Part shown: positions 26,116 to 35,140 of the stretch, piece by piece
Position numbering within the stretch: the stretch's first letter is position 1
How the letters are laid out: every line of letters begins with the position of its first letter
DNA from: Actinobacteria bacterium OV320
GTDB taxonomy: Bacteria; Actinomycetota; Actinomycetes; Streptomycetales; Streptomycetaceae
Assembly (NCBI GenBank): GCA_001298545.1
Contig: LJCX01000033.1
Span: forward strand, 171,552-235,551
Direction: 5' to 3'
DNA: 64,000 nucleotides
Notes under the pieces: generated by a model
Told to the model about the DNA's origin: nothing
What the model saw: only the letters and a program-made list of their open reading frames with translations
Databases searched by the model: none
Position numbers and translations under genes: made by a program

Positions 26116-27368
26116 CGGATCACCAACCCGGACCGCAGCTCACCGAGCAGGACCTCGACGTGGTCGCGGGCGCCCAGCCCCTCGGCGTCACCCGCCATGA
26201 CGTGCCCGAGGTACTCGTTGTTGCTGCCCGCCGCCTCCACCGGCGCACCGGGCACGGCGAGCTCCACCTCCAGCACACCTGGTGCACCCCGCAGTTCGCC
26301 ACCGTCCAGCGACTCGAGCGTGCCCGACCGCTGAGGCACGAGGAAGCCGATGGCTGCGCTGCACAGCCCTGTGTCGCTGCGCCGCAGGTCGGGCTCGCGC
26401 CCGAGGGACACCTCCACGAAGGCAGCGGCCAGGTCGATTCCGGTCACATGGCGGACCAGCTCGGTGATGCGGTTTCCGGCGGGCCGCGGATTGACCTCGA
26501 CCACGCGCGGACCGGCCGAGGTCAGCTTGATCTCGGTGTGCGCCACCACACCGTCCACCAGCCCGAGTGCCTTGAGTGCGGCGAGGGCGGTCTGCTCTGC
26601 GGCCTCGGCATCGGCCGCTGGGAGGGCGGCCGGGAACATGTGCCCGGTCTCGATGAACGCGGGAGCCCCACCGACGCTCTTGTCGGTCACGCCCACCACG
26701 TGGACAGCGCCCGCGTGCGACACCGTCTCGACGCTCACCTCGGGGCCGTCCATCAGCTCCTCCAGCAGGACGGCGGGCTCCCGCCGCTGCCCACGGGCGT
26801 TGACCGGAAAGTCCGACAGCACCCGTACGGCAGCGGCGAGTTGCTCTTCGTCGTCCACCCGCCGCACGTACATGCCCGCGCACAGGTCGACCGGCTTGAC
26901 GACCAGCGGGTAGCCGATCTCCCGTGCCGCGCGCACGATGTCGGCCCACTCCTCGTGCACGGCGAAGCGCGGCCCGGGGACCCCCGCGTCGGCGAGGACA
27001 CGGCGGGTGGCGTCCTTGCGGCAGGCGCTCTCGACCGCCTCCGGGGACGAGCCCGGCAGACCCAGATGCCCCGCGATCCGCGCCGCGGTCGGCAGGTAGT
27101 AGTCGCAGGAAGTGATCACGCCGTCGAAGCGCAGCACCTCGTGCAACCGCTCGATCTCCGGCAGCAGAAGGTCGGTGTCGTTGGTGTCGGAGGTGATCAC
27201 GTTGCGGGCGCCGAGCAGCGGGTGTGCCACCCCCTCGGGCGCGGAGCGGAGGTAGTGGTGCAGGTCGCGGGTGAGGAACGTGAACTCGTGCCCACCCTCC
27301 CGGATCGCCCGTGGCAGCAGTCTGCTCATCGACCCGACCCAGCTCTCGACCATCAGCAGATGAGCCAC
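26112..27368 (-). CDS. ATP-grasp ligase, first gene of Zur-box operon
   Basis: A 418-residue ATP-grasp carboxylate-amine ligase. The N-terminal domain carries FTFLTRDLHHYL. ATP-grasp elements are YPLVVKPVDLCAGMYV, LLEELMDGPEVSVE, and the metal site VAHTEIKL...VVEVNPRPAGNRI. It should activate a carboxylate as acyl phosphate and join it to an amine. It closely resembles the N-terminal half of the fusion protein at 41248-43488, including the GVTDKSVGG loop. It begins with GTG 27368, just after GGGGAG; ATG 27353 is an alternative. Confidence 0.9.
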   Translation of the reverse strand: MAHLLMVESWVGSMSRLLPRAIREGGHEFTFLTRDLHHYLRSAPEGVAHPLLGARNVITSDTNDTDLLLPEIERLHEVLRFDGVITSCDYYLPTAARIAGHLGLPGSSPEAVESACRKDATRRVLADAGVPGPRFAVHEEWADIVRAAREIGYPLVVKPVDLCAGMYVRRVDDEEQLAAAVRVLSDFPVNARGQRREPAVLLEELMDGPEVSVETVSHAGAVHVVGVTDKSVGGAPAFIETGHMFPAALPAADAEAAEQTALAALKALGLVDGVVAHTEIKLTSAGPRVVEVNPRPAGNRITELVRHVTGIDLAAAFVEVSLGREPDLRRSDTGLCSAAIGFLVPQRSGTLESLDGGELRGAPGVLEVELAVPGAPVEAAGSNNEYLGHVMAGDAEGLGARDHVEVLLGELRSGLVIR

Positions 27369-27462
27369 AACTCCCCTTTACATGCCAGCAGTTCAAACGT
27401 CAGGGCAGCCCGAAGAACCCTCAGACGGAAGGGGGGTCGGGCTCCACGCAGGAACACGCTAG

Positions 27463-27477
27463 CGATAATCATTTTCA
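27463..27477 (-). promoter_or_regulatory. Zur-like box before ten-gene operon
   Basis: On the minus strand the site reads TGAAAATGATTATCG, 95 bases before the ATP-grasp start. The Streptomyces Zur consensus, as I recall it, is close to TGAAAATGATTTTCA (7-1-7 symmetry), so the site differs at two positions. It is a strikingly AT-rich island in very GC-rich DNA. A related Fur-family regulator is the alternative. If bound by Zur, the operon would be on when zinc is scarce. Confidence 0.6.
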
Positions 27478-27641
27478 TTTACCAGTCCCATGTCGATGTG
27501 GCTCGATGGACGGCTGCGACCTCCCACCGAGCCGCGCGAGCTGCTGCCCGCAACGGCGTGAGCGCTGCGCCCCGCTAAGCGGCTCGTGTTCTCCGCTCCG
27601 GGTGGGCCGATGTGCTGCCGAGGTGATGTGCCAGGGCGCTG

Positions 27642-27860
27642 TTACCGGAAGAGCTGCGCCTTGCTTCGTGTTCGGGCCCACGGCGGCCGGGGGATCCGCT
27701 CGACGGATCGGCGCAACGCCGCGTGGCCACGCGCCCAGTCCTGCCGCTCGGTGTCGATCACATGGAAACCGACCCACTCCGCGAGTGTCACCGAAGCCCT
27801 CGCCTCGGCGGTGCTGCGCAGGACCAGGCCGTCGTGTGTGGTGGCCGCGGCGATCGACAC
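27642..27860 (-). CDS. Unassigned ORF, 72 residues
   Basis: The GTG at 27860 opens a frame with fair codon bias (MSIAAATTHDGLVLRSTAEA...). The segment with THDGLVLRSTAEA and LAEWVGF vaguely recalls the C-terminal part of DUF397 proteins, but the typical N-terminal motif is absent. No ribosome site is obvious, so it may be a fragment. No other gene is seen between 27369 and 27938. Confidence 0.3.
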   Translation of the reverse strand: MSIAAATTHDGLVLRSTAEARASVTLAEWVGFHVIDTERQDWARGHAALRRSVERIPRPPWARTRSKAQLFR

Positions 27861-27938
27861 GTCCGTGACTGACCGCCGTCGCGCAAGAGCGGTCGCGTGG
27901 TTCGCGTCGGCTCGGCGGCAGGTCTGCGCGACTGACGG

Positions 27939-28571
27939 TCAGGGCAGCCCGATGGGTGCTTTCCTGAGCGGTTGACCGTTGAGCTCCTCGCAGCCGTCTT
28001 CGTCCCACCAGAGCTCACCCTGGGTGGTGAGGTAGGGATGCAGCCCGCGCACATCACCGCCTTCGTGAAGCGCATGCGTGACCGCGTGGAGAAGGCTCGC
28101 AAGATCAGGCCAGGAGTCGGTGAAGTCGCCGCCACCACTGTGGCCTGCCCAGCCGATGCGGCCCGTGTCCGAGCCGGGACGTTGGTCGATCACCTGTACC
28201 CCGCCATCGGCGCCCTCGGCCCAGGGAACCCAGAGAGGGTGCCACCAGGGCTCGTCGTCCCCTGCGCGACGGGTCAGGCCGTCGTTCTCCGCCGCAACAT
28301 CCATGCAGGTCTGCCAACGGTCCACGATGCCGCTCACCGCGAGCGGTGACTGCTCCGGCAGGAAGGTCGCCCAGGCGCTCACCCCGTCATGGCACCGCAG
28401 AGACTCAGCAAGGTCACCGGGCAGCGGGGTGCCGAGAAGCCGCTCCGCCTGCTGGATGTCGTCCCGTGTCGCAGGTGGATTGAGCAGTGCGAAATCGGAA
28501 GCCGCGTGGGACGCGAGCCAGGCGTCGATCCGGCGCCAGGATTCCGACGGGGGCAAGATCTGCTGTGCCAT
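27939..28571 (-). CDS. SMI1/KNR4-family protein
   Basis: A 210-residue protein of the SMI1/KNR4 (SUKH) fold. It has the LLNPPATRDDIQQAERLLG helix, the PLPGDLAESLRCHDG turn and the WHPLWVPWAEGADGG region typical of the family. SUKH proteins are often immunity proteins against polymorphic toxins, but many actinobacterial members are solitary. No toxin gene is adjacent here. ATG 28571 was chosen because the longer upstream frame has poor coding character. Confidence 0.85.
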   Translation of the reverse strand: MAQQILPPSESWRRIDAWLASHAASDFALLNPPATRDDIQQAERLLGTPLPGDLAESLRCHDGVSAWATFLPEQSPLAVSGIVDRWQTCMDVAAENDGLTRRAGDDEPWWHPLWVPWAEGADGGVQVIDQRPGSDTGRIGWAGHSGGGDFTDSWPDLASLLHAVTHALHEGGDVRGLHPYLTTQGELWWDEDGCEELNGQPLRKAPIGLP

Positions 28572-28909
28572 GGCGCCATCCTGCCCCACGCCTGTGAGGA
28601 GACGGATCGGGGCCCTGTCCCCGATGAAGTGAGGCCGGCCGGCGGCCTGCTGTTCGGCACGGGCGCGGGTGGTGGCGAGGCGGTGGGAGTCGGTGCCGGT
28701 TTCGATGATGTCGCCGCCGAAGCCCACTGCCTCGATGCGCCGCTCCGGAGCGGCGACCCGCCTGTCTGGAGCGCCTTGGGGACGCCGAGGTCCGGCCCGC
28801 CACCTGTCCGACGCCGTCACGGAACGGCACGCTGTCGGTCGCTCCAGTGTGCACAGATCGGACCATGATCCTTCTGAGCGCCGACGGCTGTACCGATGTT
28901 CCCCGAGCC
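28572..28909. other. Intergenic, 338 bases
   Basis: No gene, repeat or clear hairpin recognised. Confidence 0.4.
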
Positions 28910-29911
28910 TCAGCGCAGTGTGATCCGAGCGGAGACCGGCAGGTGGTCGCTGGTGGTGGGCGACAGGGTGCGGATCTGGCGGACTGTCGCTGAGCGAGCC
29001 ATGACCTGGTCGATACGGGCCACGGGGAAGGCGGCGGGGAAGCTGAAGGCGAATCCTCGCTCCGCCGTGTTCATCCGTGAGGTCAGCGGGGCCAGGCCAC
29101 GGTCGTCGACGGTGCCGTTGAGATCGCCGAGCAGGAGGACCGTTTTCAGCTTCTCTGCGGCGATGGCCTCGCCGAGCAGGCCGGCGCTTTCGTCCCGCCG
29201 GGAGGATGCGAGGCCGCTCGCCCGGACACGGACCGAGGGCAGATGCGCGACGTACGCCACGATATTGCCGTGCGGCGTGTGGACCACGGTCCGCAGCCCG
29301 CGACTCCAGGGCTCCGTGATCCCCTGGGGTTTGATGTCCACCAGCCGGGCACCGGTCAGGGGATGCTTCGACCAGAGTCCGACGGTGCCCCGGACGGCGT
29401 GGTACGGGTAGTCCGAGGCGAGAGTCTGCGCGTAGATCGCCAGCGCCGGAGGCACCAGCTCCTCCAACGCGATGAGATCGGGATCGACGTCAGCAAGCGC
29501 GCGGGCCGTGCCCGCCGGGTCGGTGTTCTCGTCGCTGACGTTGTGTTGCACCACGACCAGATCGTGCGGGCCAGGATCCGCCCCGGGCAGGAGCAGCCCG
29601 CCGAAGGGGTGCGTCCAGGCCGCCATCGGCAGCAGCAGCGCTGTCAGCGCGGTTGCTGAACGGCGCACCAGGGCCAGGACGAGCAGCACCACAACCACCA
29701 GGCCGAGCCAGGGAAGAAACGCTTCCACCAGACTGCCCAGGCGGCCCACGGAGTTGGGCACCGCACGGTGGAAGGCCATGAGCCCGGCTGTCAGTACCGC
29801 GAACACGGCGAGCACCCGGCCCCGACTCCAGTCCGGCCGGCATCGTGGATCCCGCCTCGTACTCGCGCGCGCGGCACACGGCCCGGATCGGCGCCCCGTC
29901 CGTCGGGTCAT
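28910..29911 (-). CDS. Membrane-anchored endonuclease/exonuclease/phosphatase family protein
   Basis: A 333-residue protein with an Arg-rich N terminus, two or three membrane helices (about 35-100) and a C-terminal Exo_endo_phos domain. Motifs are VVQHNVSDEN (metal-binding Asn), LIALEEL (catalytic Glu), LLLGDLNGTV (Asp/Asn) and TTSDHLPVSA (catalytic Asp-His). It probably hydrolyses a phosphodiester outside the membrane. ATG 29911 has GGAGGGGAAGG upstream; ATG 29932 is a weaker alternative. Confidence 0.88.
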   Translation of the reverse strand: MTRRTGRRSGPCAARASTRRDPRCRPDWSRGRVLAVFAVLTAGLMAFHRAVPNSVGRLGSLVEAFLPWLGLVVVVLLVLALVRRSATALTALLLPMAAWTHPFGGLLLPGADPGPHDLVVVQHNVSDENTDPAGTARALADVDPDLIALEELVPPALAIYAQTLASDYPYHAVRGTVGLWSKHPLTGARLVDIKPQGITEPWSRGLRTVVHTPHGNIVAYVAHLPSVRVRASGLASSRRDESAGLLGEAIAAEKLKTVLLLGDLNGTVDDRGLAPLTSRMNTAERGFAFSFPAAFPVARIDQVMARSATVRQIRTLSPTTSDHLPVSARITLR

Positions 29912-30146
29912 TGCCGCCTTCCCCTCCGCCATGATTTCCCATCTGCTCGACCTTGCTGTTCAAGACGGGGCATCAGGTGAAACGGTTTCGACAGGCTCGT
30001 TCCCGCCGAGCCCGTCACCACGTCCGGCGGCGAGCACCATCGGCGCGGCCGGGCGCGGATTTCCGTGCAGCCCAGCCGACCGGAGCGGCACCCGGGCCGG
30101 TGACAACTCTGCCTCCGAGGCCGTACAGCGTTCGCAAGGGTGCAAC

Positions 30147-30308
30147 ATGCCTCTGGAGGGGCGAGTCCTGCAACGGCTCGCCACCGCCCTCGACGGAGCG
30201 GGACAGACCGACAGGGCGATCGAAACGCTCGCCGCGGCCGCCGATCGCAGCACCTCGTGCGCCGACCGCCACGGCGAGGGCAGCGCACTGACCTTTTTGC
30301 CCCCGTGA
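30147..30308 (+). pseudogene. TPR-like fragment
   Basis: A 53-codon frame reads LQRLATALDGAGQTDRAIET then HGEGSALTFL, resembling tetratricopeptide repeats of large actinobacterial regulators. It then stops. Nothing upstream or downstream continues it, so it is probably a relic. The rest of 29912-30380 shows no gene. Confidence 0.35.
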
Positions 30309-30380
30309 CCGTCCCGGCTCCCGCGTTGGTAGGCGCGTCCGGGATGACGGCTTCTCCGGCCGGTTGGCTGCGAGGGCTTG

Positions 30381-30719
30381 TCATACTTTGCCGCCGAAGA
30401 AGACCTGCACCTCCTGGATGAGCCCGTCCCGGACGGTGATCGCCTCCATGTTGCGGTGCCTGGCGCCCGTTGTGAGCACGTACTCGTAGTGGAGGAAGAC
30501 AAGTTCTTCGTCTGCGGGGATGACGTGGAGCAGACGCTGCTCCGTCATCCGGTCGGCCGTGGGGAAACACCGCTCGAAGAACGCTGCCTTGTCGATGTGA
30601 TCGTCCTGTGGGCTGGTGAACGAGAATCCGTCGGCGTAGAGAGCGAAGGCGGCATCGCGGTCCTGCGACCTGTAGTGCTGAAAGGCCGCTTCGGCGACGG
30701 CTGTCGGACTGTTGGTCAT
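30381..30719 (-). CDS. SnoaL-like / nuclear-transport-factor-2 fold protein
   Basis: A 112-residue NTF2-like protein. It has the initial helix VAEAAFQHYRSQDRDAAFAL, the DGFSFTSPQDDHIDKAAFFE region with an acidic pair in the pocket, and the terminal sheet ending LIQEVQVFFGGKV. ATG 30719 has GAGGAG upstream. Members act as small-molecule isomerases, cyclases or carriers; nothing nearby fixes the substrate. Confidence 0.85.
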   Translation of the reverse strand: MTNSPTAVAEAAFQHYRSQDRDAAFALYADGFSFTSPQDDHIDKAAFFERCFPTADRMTEQRLLHVIPADEELVFLHYEYVLTTGARHRNMEAITVRDGLIQEVQVFFGGKV

Positions 30720-31100
30720 GTGGGCTCCTCGGTCGGACGGCTGGCCCTTTTCGCCAACGTACAACCGCGTTTCGTGCCCTGCGCCGGCGAGACCGCCGCC
30801 GAACCGCCACCGGCCCCCGCCCCCTCCCGGGCCCCTGCTCTCGGCCGCCCGCCAGTGCCCCGGTGCTTCGGGTCCCGGGGCCCAGGCCGCCCGCCGTTTT
30901 CGTTGTCGGCCCCTGCCGGGAGAAGTACGCCGACCGGGCGAAGGGCGCTTCCGGCTGGACGACGTTCCGCAGGGAGGCACGAGCAGGCCCGCCACCGGGT
31001 GGAACGTCACCCCCGCCCGCCGCCGGGCCGCCGCGCAGCACCGCACGCTGCGGACGCCTGCCCGCAGGCGGGGGCCCGCTCGCCTCCCGGGAGCTCCGCT
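30720..31100. other. Intergenic, 381 bases
   Basis: Extremely GC-rich with C-runs; no gene or convincing remnant seen. Confidence 0.4.
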
Positions 31101-31952
31101 TCAGCCGTCCAGCCGCCGCGCGCTGAGCCACTTCACGATCTCCGGGTCGTGGTGGTCGAAGAACAGCGAGGCTCCGGTGTCCAGGCCGGCGATGGCCGCC
31201 GTCTGGTCGTCGGTGAGCGCGAAGTCGAAGACGTCGAGGTTCTCCGCCATGCGCTCGGGGCGTACCGACTTCGGGATCGAGGCGACGCCCCGCTCGACCG
31301 CCCAGCGCAGTACCACCTGGCCCACCGACTTCCCGTGCCGCCGCGCGATCTCGCTCAGTACGGGGTCGGTGAACAGACCGTTCTTGCCCTCGGCGAAGCC
31401 GCCCCAGGCCTGGTGCTGGACGCCCTGTTCGCGCATGAGGTCCTGGTAGTCGGCGCGCTGGAAGAAGGGATGGGTCTCGATCTGGTTGACGGCCGGCGTG
31501 ACCTCGTTGTTGATGATCAGGTCGAGGAGGCGGTCGGGGTAGAAGTTGGAGACGCCGATGGCCCTGGCGCGGCCCTGCCGGTTCAGCTCCTCCATGGCGC
31601 GCCACTGGCCGTACACGTCGCCGTAGGGCTGGTGCATCAGGTACAGGTCCAGATGGTCGAGCCCGAGCCTGGTCAGCGACGCCTCGAAGGCACGCTTGGT
31701 GTTCTCCTCGCCGGGCGCCTCCTGGACGTACAGCTTGGTGGTGACGAAGAGCTCCTCGCGCGGGATGCCGCTGTTCTTGATCGCGCGGCCCACGGCCTCC
31801 TCGTTGCCGTACGAGGCCGCCGTGTCCAGCAACCGGTAGCCGGCCGCGAGGGCCTCGGTGACCACGCGTTCGGTCTCGTCGGACGGGATCTGGAAGACGC
31901 CGAAGCCGAGGATCGGCATCTCGACGCCGTTGTTCAGGGTGACGTGCTGCAT
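31101..31952 (-). CDS. Aldo/keto reductase (AKR5-like)
   Basis: A 283-residue NADPH-dependent oxidoreductase with the AKR tetrad: Asp and Tyr in LLDTAASYGNEEAVG, Lys in FVTTKLY, His in DLYLMHQPYG. The C-terminal NADP site is IPKSVRPERMAEN. It resembles 2,5-diketo-D-gluconate reductases. It is followed 26 bases away by nothing on its own strand but lies just downstream of a second aldo/keto reductase gene, with which it probably forms an operon. Confidence 0.93.
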   Translation of the reverse strand: MQHVTLNNGVEMPILGFGVFQIPSDETERVVTEALAAGYRLLDTAASYGNEEAVGRAIKNSGIPREELFVTTKLYVQEAPGEENTKRAFEASLTRLGLDHLDLYLMHQPYGDVYGQWRAMEELNRQGRARAIGVSNFYPDRLLDLIINNEVTPAVNQIETHPFFQRADYQDLMREQGVQHQAWGGFAEGKNGLFTDPVLSEIARRHGKSVGQVVLRWAVERGVASIPKSVRPERMAENLDVFDFALTDDQTAAIAGLDTGASLFFDHHDPEIVKWLSARRLDG

Positions 31953-31978
31953 GGCTCTTTTCCTTTGGCGGACCAGGC

Positions 31979-32956
31979 TCAGCGTTCGAGCATCTTCAGC
32001 TGGGCTTCGGTGTGGGTGGCGCCGGCCGCGGGCGGGAGGCTCGTCAACCGCTCGAGCTGGGCGGGGGTGAGCCGGAGGGCGTCGGAGGCGGTGTTCTCTT
32101 CGAGGCGGTGGACGCGCTTGGTGCCGGGGATCGGGGCGATGTCGTCGCCCTGGGCGAGCAGCCAGGCGATGGCGACCTGGGCCGGGGTGGCGTCGGCTTC
32201 GGCGGCGACGGCCTGGACCTCGTCGGCCAGGCGCAGGTTGTGCTGGAAGTTGTCGCCGGTGAAGCGCGGGTTGTCCCGCCGGAAGTCGTCCTCGGCGAAG
32301 TCGTCGGTGGAGCGGATCGCGCCGGTGAGGAAGCCGCGGCCCAGCGGCGCGAACGGGACGAAGCCGATGCCGAGTTCGCGCAGCGTCGGCAGCACCCGTG
32401 CTTCCGGGTCGCGCGTGAAGAGGGAGTACTCGGACTGCACGGCGGTGACCGGTGTGACGGCGTTCGCGCGGCGGATCGTCTCCGGCCCGGCCTCGGACAG
32501 GCCGAACGCGCGGACCTTGCCTTCGGCGATCAGCTCGCCCACGGCGCCCGCCGTCTCCTCGATGGCGACGTCCGGGTCGACCCGGTGCTGGTAGTACAGG
32601 TCGACGTGGTCCGTTCCGAGGCGCCGCAGCGATCCCTCGACGGCGGTGCGGATGTTGGCCGCGCTGGAGTCCAGGTTCCCCGGACCGTCGCCTCCGTGCG
32701 AGACCAGGCCGAACTTCGTCGCCAGCACCACCTGGTCGCGGCGTCCCTTCAGGGCCCGGCCGAGCAGCTCCTCGTTGGTGTACGGACCGTAGATCTCGGC
32801 GGTGTCGATGAAGGTGACGCCCAGTTCGAGGGCGCGGTGCACGGTCCGGATGGACTCCGCCTCGTCGGTCCCGGCGCCGGTGTATCCCTGGGACATGCCC
32901 ATCGCGCCCAGACCGATCCGGGAAACCTCCAGGTCACGCAGGTGGATGTGGTGCAT
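31979..32956 (-). CDS. Aldo/keto reductase (AKR13-like)
   Basis: A 325-residue oxidoreductase. The tetrad is Asp/Tyr in FIDTAEIYGPYTNEE, Lys in VLATKFG and His in DLYYQHRVDP. The NADP motif is IAPIPGTKRVHRLEEN. It resembles the YakC/pyridoxal-reductase-like group. I chose ATG 32956 because upstream in-frame sequence lacks coding character. Tandem with the smaller reductase 26 bases downstream. Confidence 0.93.
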   Translation of the reverse strand: MHHIHLRDLEVSRIGLGAMGMSQGYTGAGTDEAESIRTVHRALELGVTFIDTAEIYGPYTNEELLGRALKGRRDQVVLATKFGLVSHGGDGPGNLDSSAANIRTAVEGSLRRLGTDHVDLYYQHRVDPDVAIEETAGAVGELIAEGKVRAFGLSEAGPETIRRANAVTPVTAVQSEYSLFTRDPEARVLPTLRELGIGFVPFAPLGRGFLTGAIRSTDDFAEDDFRRDNPRFTGDNFQHNLRLADEVQAVAAEADATPAQVAIAWLLAQGDDIAPIPGTKRVHRLEENTASDALRLTPAQLERLTSLPPAAGATHTEAQLKMLER

Positions 32957-33305
32957 CAGTGCTCTCCGCTCGGTCGTTTTCGGGTCGGTTCTTCGTGTTG
33001 TTCTCGGTGGGCGGCTTCCTCGCCCCCGGGCCGGCCGTTCCCACTCTGACCGGGGCGTCCGGCTTCCGCCTGCCGCACGCCCTCGGCGCATGGCGGCAGG
33101 GCCGGACCGGACACGGCATCACGCGTCGAGCGACACGACACCACGCTCGCGGGTCTCGTGGGCGGCTCCCTGGGAAGCGTAGGGGCAGGTCGCCCCGTTC
33201 TGGCGGCTGAGCGGCCCAGGCGACGGGCCGCGTTGTTCGGGGGAACGGCAGGGCCCCCCACCACACGGCCGACCGTGGATCCTGTCGACGCCGCGCCGGC
33301 TCGGT
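32957..33305. other. Intergenic, about 350 bases
   Basis: No gene recognised. Presumably holds the promoter of the reductase pair. Confidence 0.4.
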
Positions 33306-33566
33306 TCAGTCCCGGAGCAGGCCGACCCGGCCCAACCACGACCGGACAGCGCCGTCGGCGTCCCGGACCTTCTCGCCCTGTACCGCCAGTCCTTCGCCGA
33401 TGGTCGCGCCCGGGCAGGACTTCGCGTAGTCGCGCTCGGTGGTGCCCAGTCCGCTCATGGCATACGTCGTGATCGGAAAGACGGTCCTGCCGCGGAAGTC
33501 GAACCGCTCGGCGAACGTCGACATGATCATCGGTGCTCGGACGTTCCAGATGGGACCGGCCAGCAC
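33306..33566 (-). pseudogene. 5'-truncated flavodoxin gene
   Basis: The minus-strand frame GPIWNVRAPMIMSTFAERF, then PITTYAMSGLGTTERDY and ATIGEGLAVQGEKV, is the C-terminal half of a flavodoxin-family protein. The FMN-phosphate-binding N terminus is missing: the homology stops at about 33565, where an MFS gene fragment on the opposite strand begins. Confidence 0.82.
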
Positions 33567-34177
33567 TTCCCCAGTTCCTGCAGACCGGCTTGGGCTACGA
33601 GGCCCTCCACTCGGGCCTGGCCACGTTCCCGGAGGCGCTCGGCATGCTGACCGCCTCCCAGATCGTGCCCCGTCTCCACGACCGGGTCGGCCCCCGCCGC
33701 CTGATGGTCGTGGGCGGGGCCGGGGCCGCGCTGATCATCGTCCTCCTGGCGATCCTCACGGTCACCCCGCAGCCCCTCGCCCTGTACCCGTCGATGTACC
33801 TGCTCGGGGCATCCGTCGGCCTGCTCTTCGCGAGCGCCCAGAACGCGGCCTTCGTCACGATCCCGCCCTCCCGTACGGCCGACGCCACCACCCTCCTCAA
33901 CATGCAGCGGCAGACCGCCGGCGCCTTCGGGGTGGCCCTGGCCGGGACACTGGCGGCATCGCCGGCCTCACCGACCGGCACCGGCGGCGCGTTCGCCTAC
34001 CGGATCGCCTTCTTCGCCCTGGCCGCCCTGTGTCTGTGCGCCTCCCTCGTCGCCCTCCGCGTCAGCGACCGACAGGTCCGGGAGGCGTACGGCGCCGCCG
34101 ATCCGCGTCCCGCCCACGAAGAGGCCGCCCGACCGGGGCACGCCTTCCCCGGCGCCGAACCGGATCCGCGCCCATGA
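33567..34177 (+). pseudogene. 5'-truncated MFS exporter gene
   Basis: The frame begins inside an MFS drug exporter (QFLQTGLGYEALHSGLATFP) and runs through about six helices of the C-terminal half (for example LMVVGGAGAALIIVLLAILT) to a Pro/Ala-rich tail. The first seven or eight helices are absent, so no transporter can be made. It meets the flavodoxin remnant head to head, as expected if one deletion removed both 5' ends of a divergent pair. Confidence 0.82.
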
Positions 34178-34464
34178 CCCACGGGGGAGGGGTGGGCGGA
34201 GCGTGAACGGCACGCGTAGGTCCGTTGTGCTCGCGGATGTCCTTGAGTGAGTGTCAGGTCCATCATGGCTGTTCGGAGCCGGTTTCGGTAGGACTCAGCG
34301 CACGTCCGTTCGACCTTGTGGCAGCCGGTGTCGCGCGCCAGACTCGTCGTCATCCACTCTCCGGCCAACGTGTCGGCAGCCGCTATCGGCTGTCGGCGCG
34401 TTCGCCGTGCTGTCTCGCCGTGTGACGTGCACCGGCCGGGGGGTGGCGGGACGAAGGGGGATCG
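34178..34464. other. Intergenic, 287 bases
   Basis: No gene seen; probably the promoter region of the next small gene. Confidence 0.4.
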
Positions 34465-34857
34465 ATGGATCAGGACATGGTGGTGCTGGCGAGGGTCAGG
34501 CTGCTCAGTGCCAACCGGCGGGTGGTGCGCGGTGCGGAGGGGCTGTGGATCTACCGCGTTTTGACACCGGTCGAGCCGGAGGCGTACGGCTCGAAGCTGG
34601 CGTACGTCTTGGTGGAGGCGAGCGCGTCGCCCCTGGTGCGGGAGTTGCCCGAGCGACGGTTGGCATTGTTGGACGAGGCTGTGGAGGTGGCCAAGGCCCT
34701 CGGTGAGTCGAACCCCTACCGGGCGAAGATGCTGGCGAGGGCCCTGGCCGCCAGGCAGCGGGAGGGGGAGGGGCGCTGCCTGACCCTGCGGGTGCCGGGC
34801 GTCGATTCCCTGGACGGCGACGAAGGTGACTGCCCAGTCCCGGCGGAGAAGGCCTGA
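34465..34857 (+). CDS. Hypothetical protein, 130 residues
   Basis: Soluble, charged protein with no signal peptide or membrane segment. The N-terminal part is rich in beta-prone residues (LWIYRVLTPVEPEAYGSKLA) and a central helix follows (RRLALLDEAVEVAKALGESN). GGGGGATCG precedes ATG 34465 and a strong terminator follows at once, so it is a real single-gene unit. No family recognised. Confidence 0.7.
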   Translation: MDQDMVVLARVRLLSANRRVVRGAEGLWIYRVLTPVEPEAYGSKLAYVLVEASASPLVRELPERRLALLDEAVEVAKALGESNPYRAKMLARALAARQREGEGRCLTLRVPGVDSLDGDEGDCPVPAEKA

Positions 34858-34859
34858 GA

Positions 34860-34902
34860 CAGCGGGCGCCGACGACCGCGCAGGCTTCGTCGGCGCCCGC
34901 TG
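34860..34902 (+). terminator. Strong hairpin terminator
   Basis: CAGCGGGCGCCGACGA (34860-34875) pairs perfectly with 34887-34902 across an 11-base loop, two bases after the upstream stop. Confidence 0.88.
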
Positions 34903-34973
34903 ACCTGGCTACCGAGGCCCAGGTCGACCCGGCCACCGACACCTGGCGGGCCGCGGTGCGATGCCGGCGGACG

Positions 34974-35015
34974 CCCACCGGCTGACCACGGCCGCCCACC
35001 GGCTGACCACGGCCG
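34974..35015. repeat. 21-base direct repeat, two copies
   Basis: CCCACCGGCTGACCACGGCC(G) occurs twice without a gap in a non-coding stretch (34903-35140) where no gene was recognised. Confidence 0.9.
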
Positions 35016-35140
35016 CCCGCGCCGGCCCACGTCTCCCGGCGTTCCACGGCCGGTGCGGCAGCCAGGTCCAGATCGACGACGGTGATGCCGTAAGCCAGGA
35101 CCTCATCGACGTCGACGCGGGTGTGCGCCGGTGATCCCCG

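Noticed and set aside
27463..27477. Iron box of the IdeR/DmdR type
   Set aside because: That consensus (TTAGGTTAGGCTAACCTAA-like) does not match; the site fits the Zur/Fur-family pattern better.
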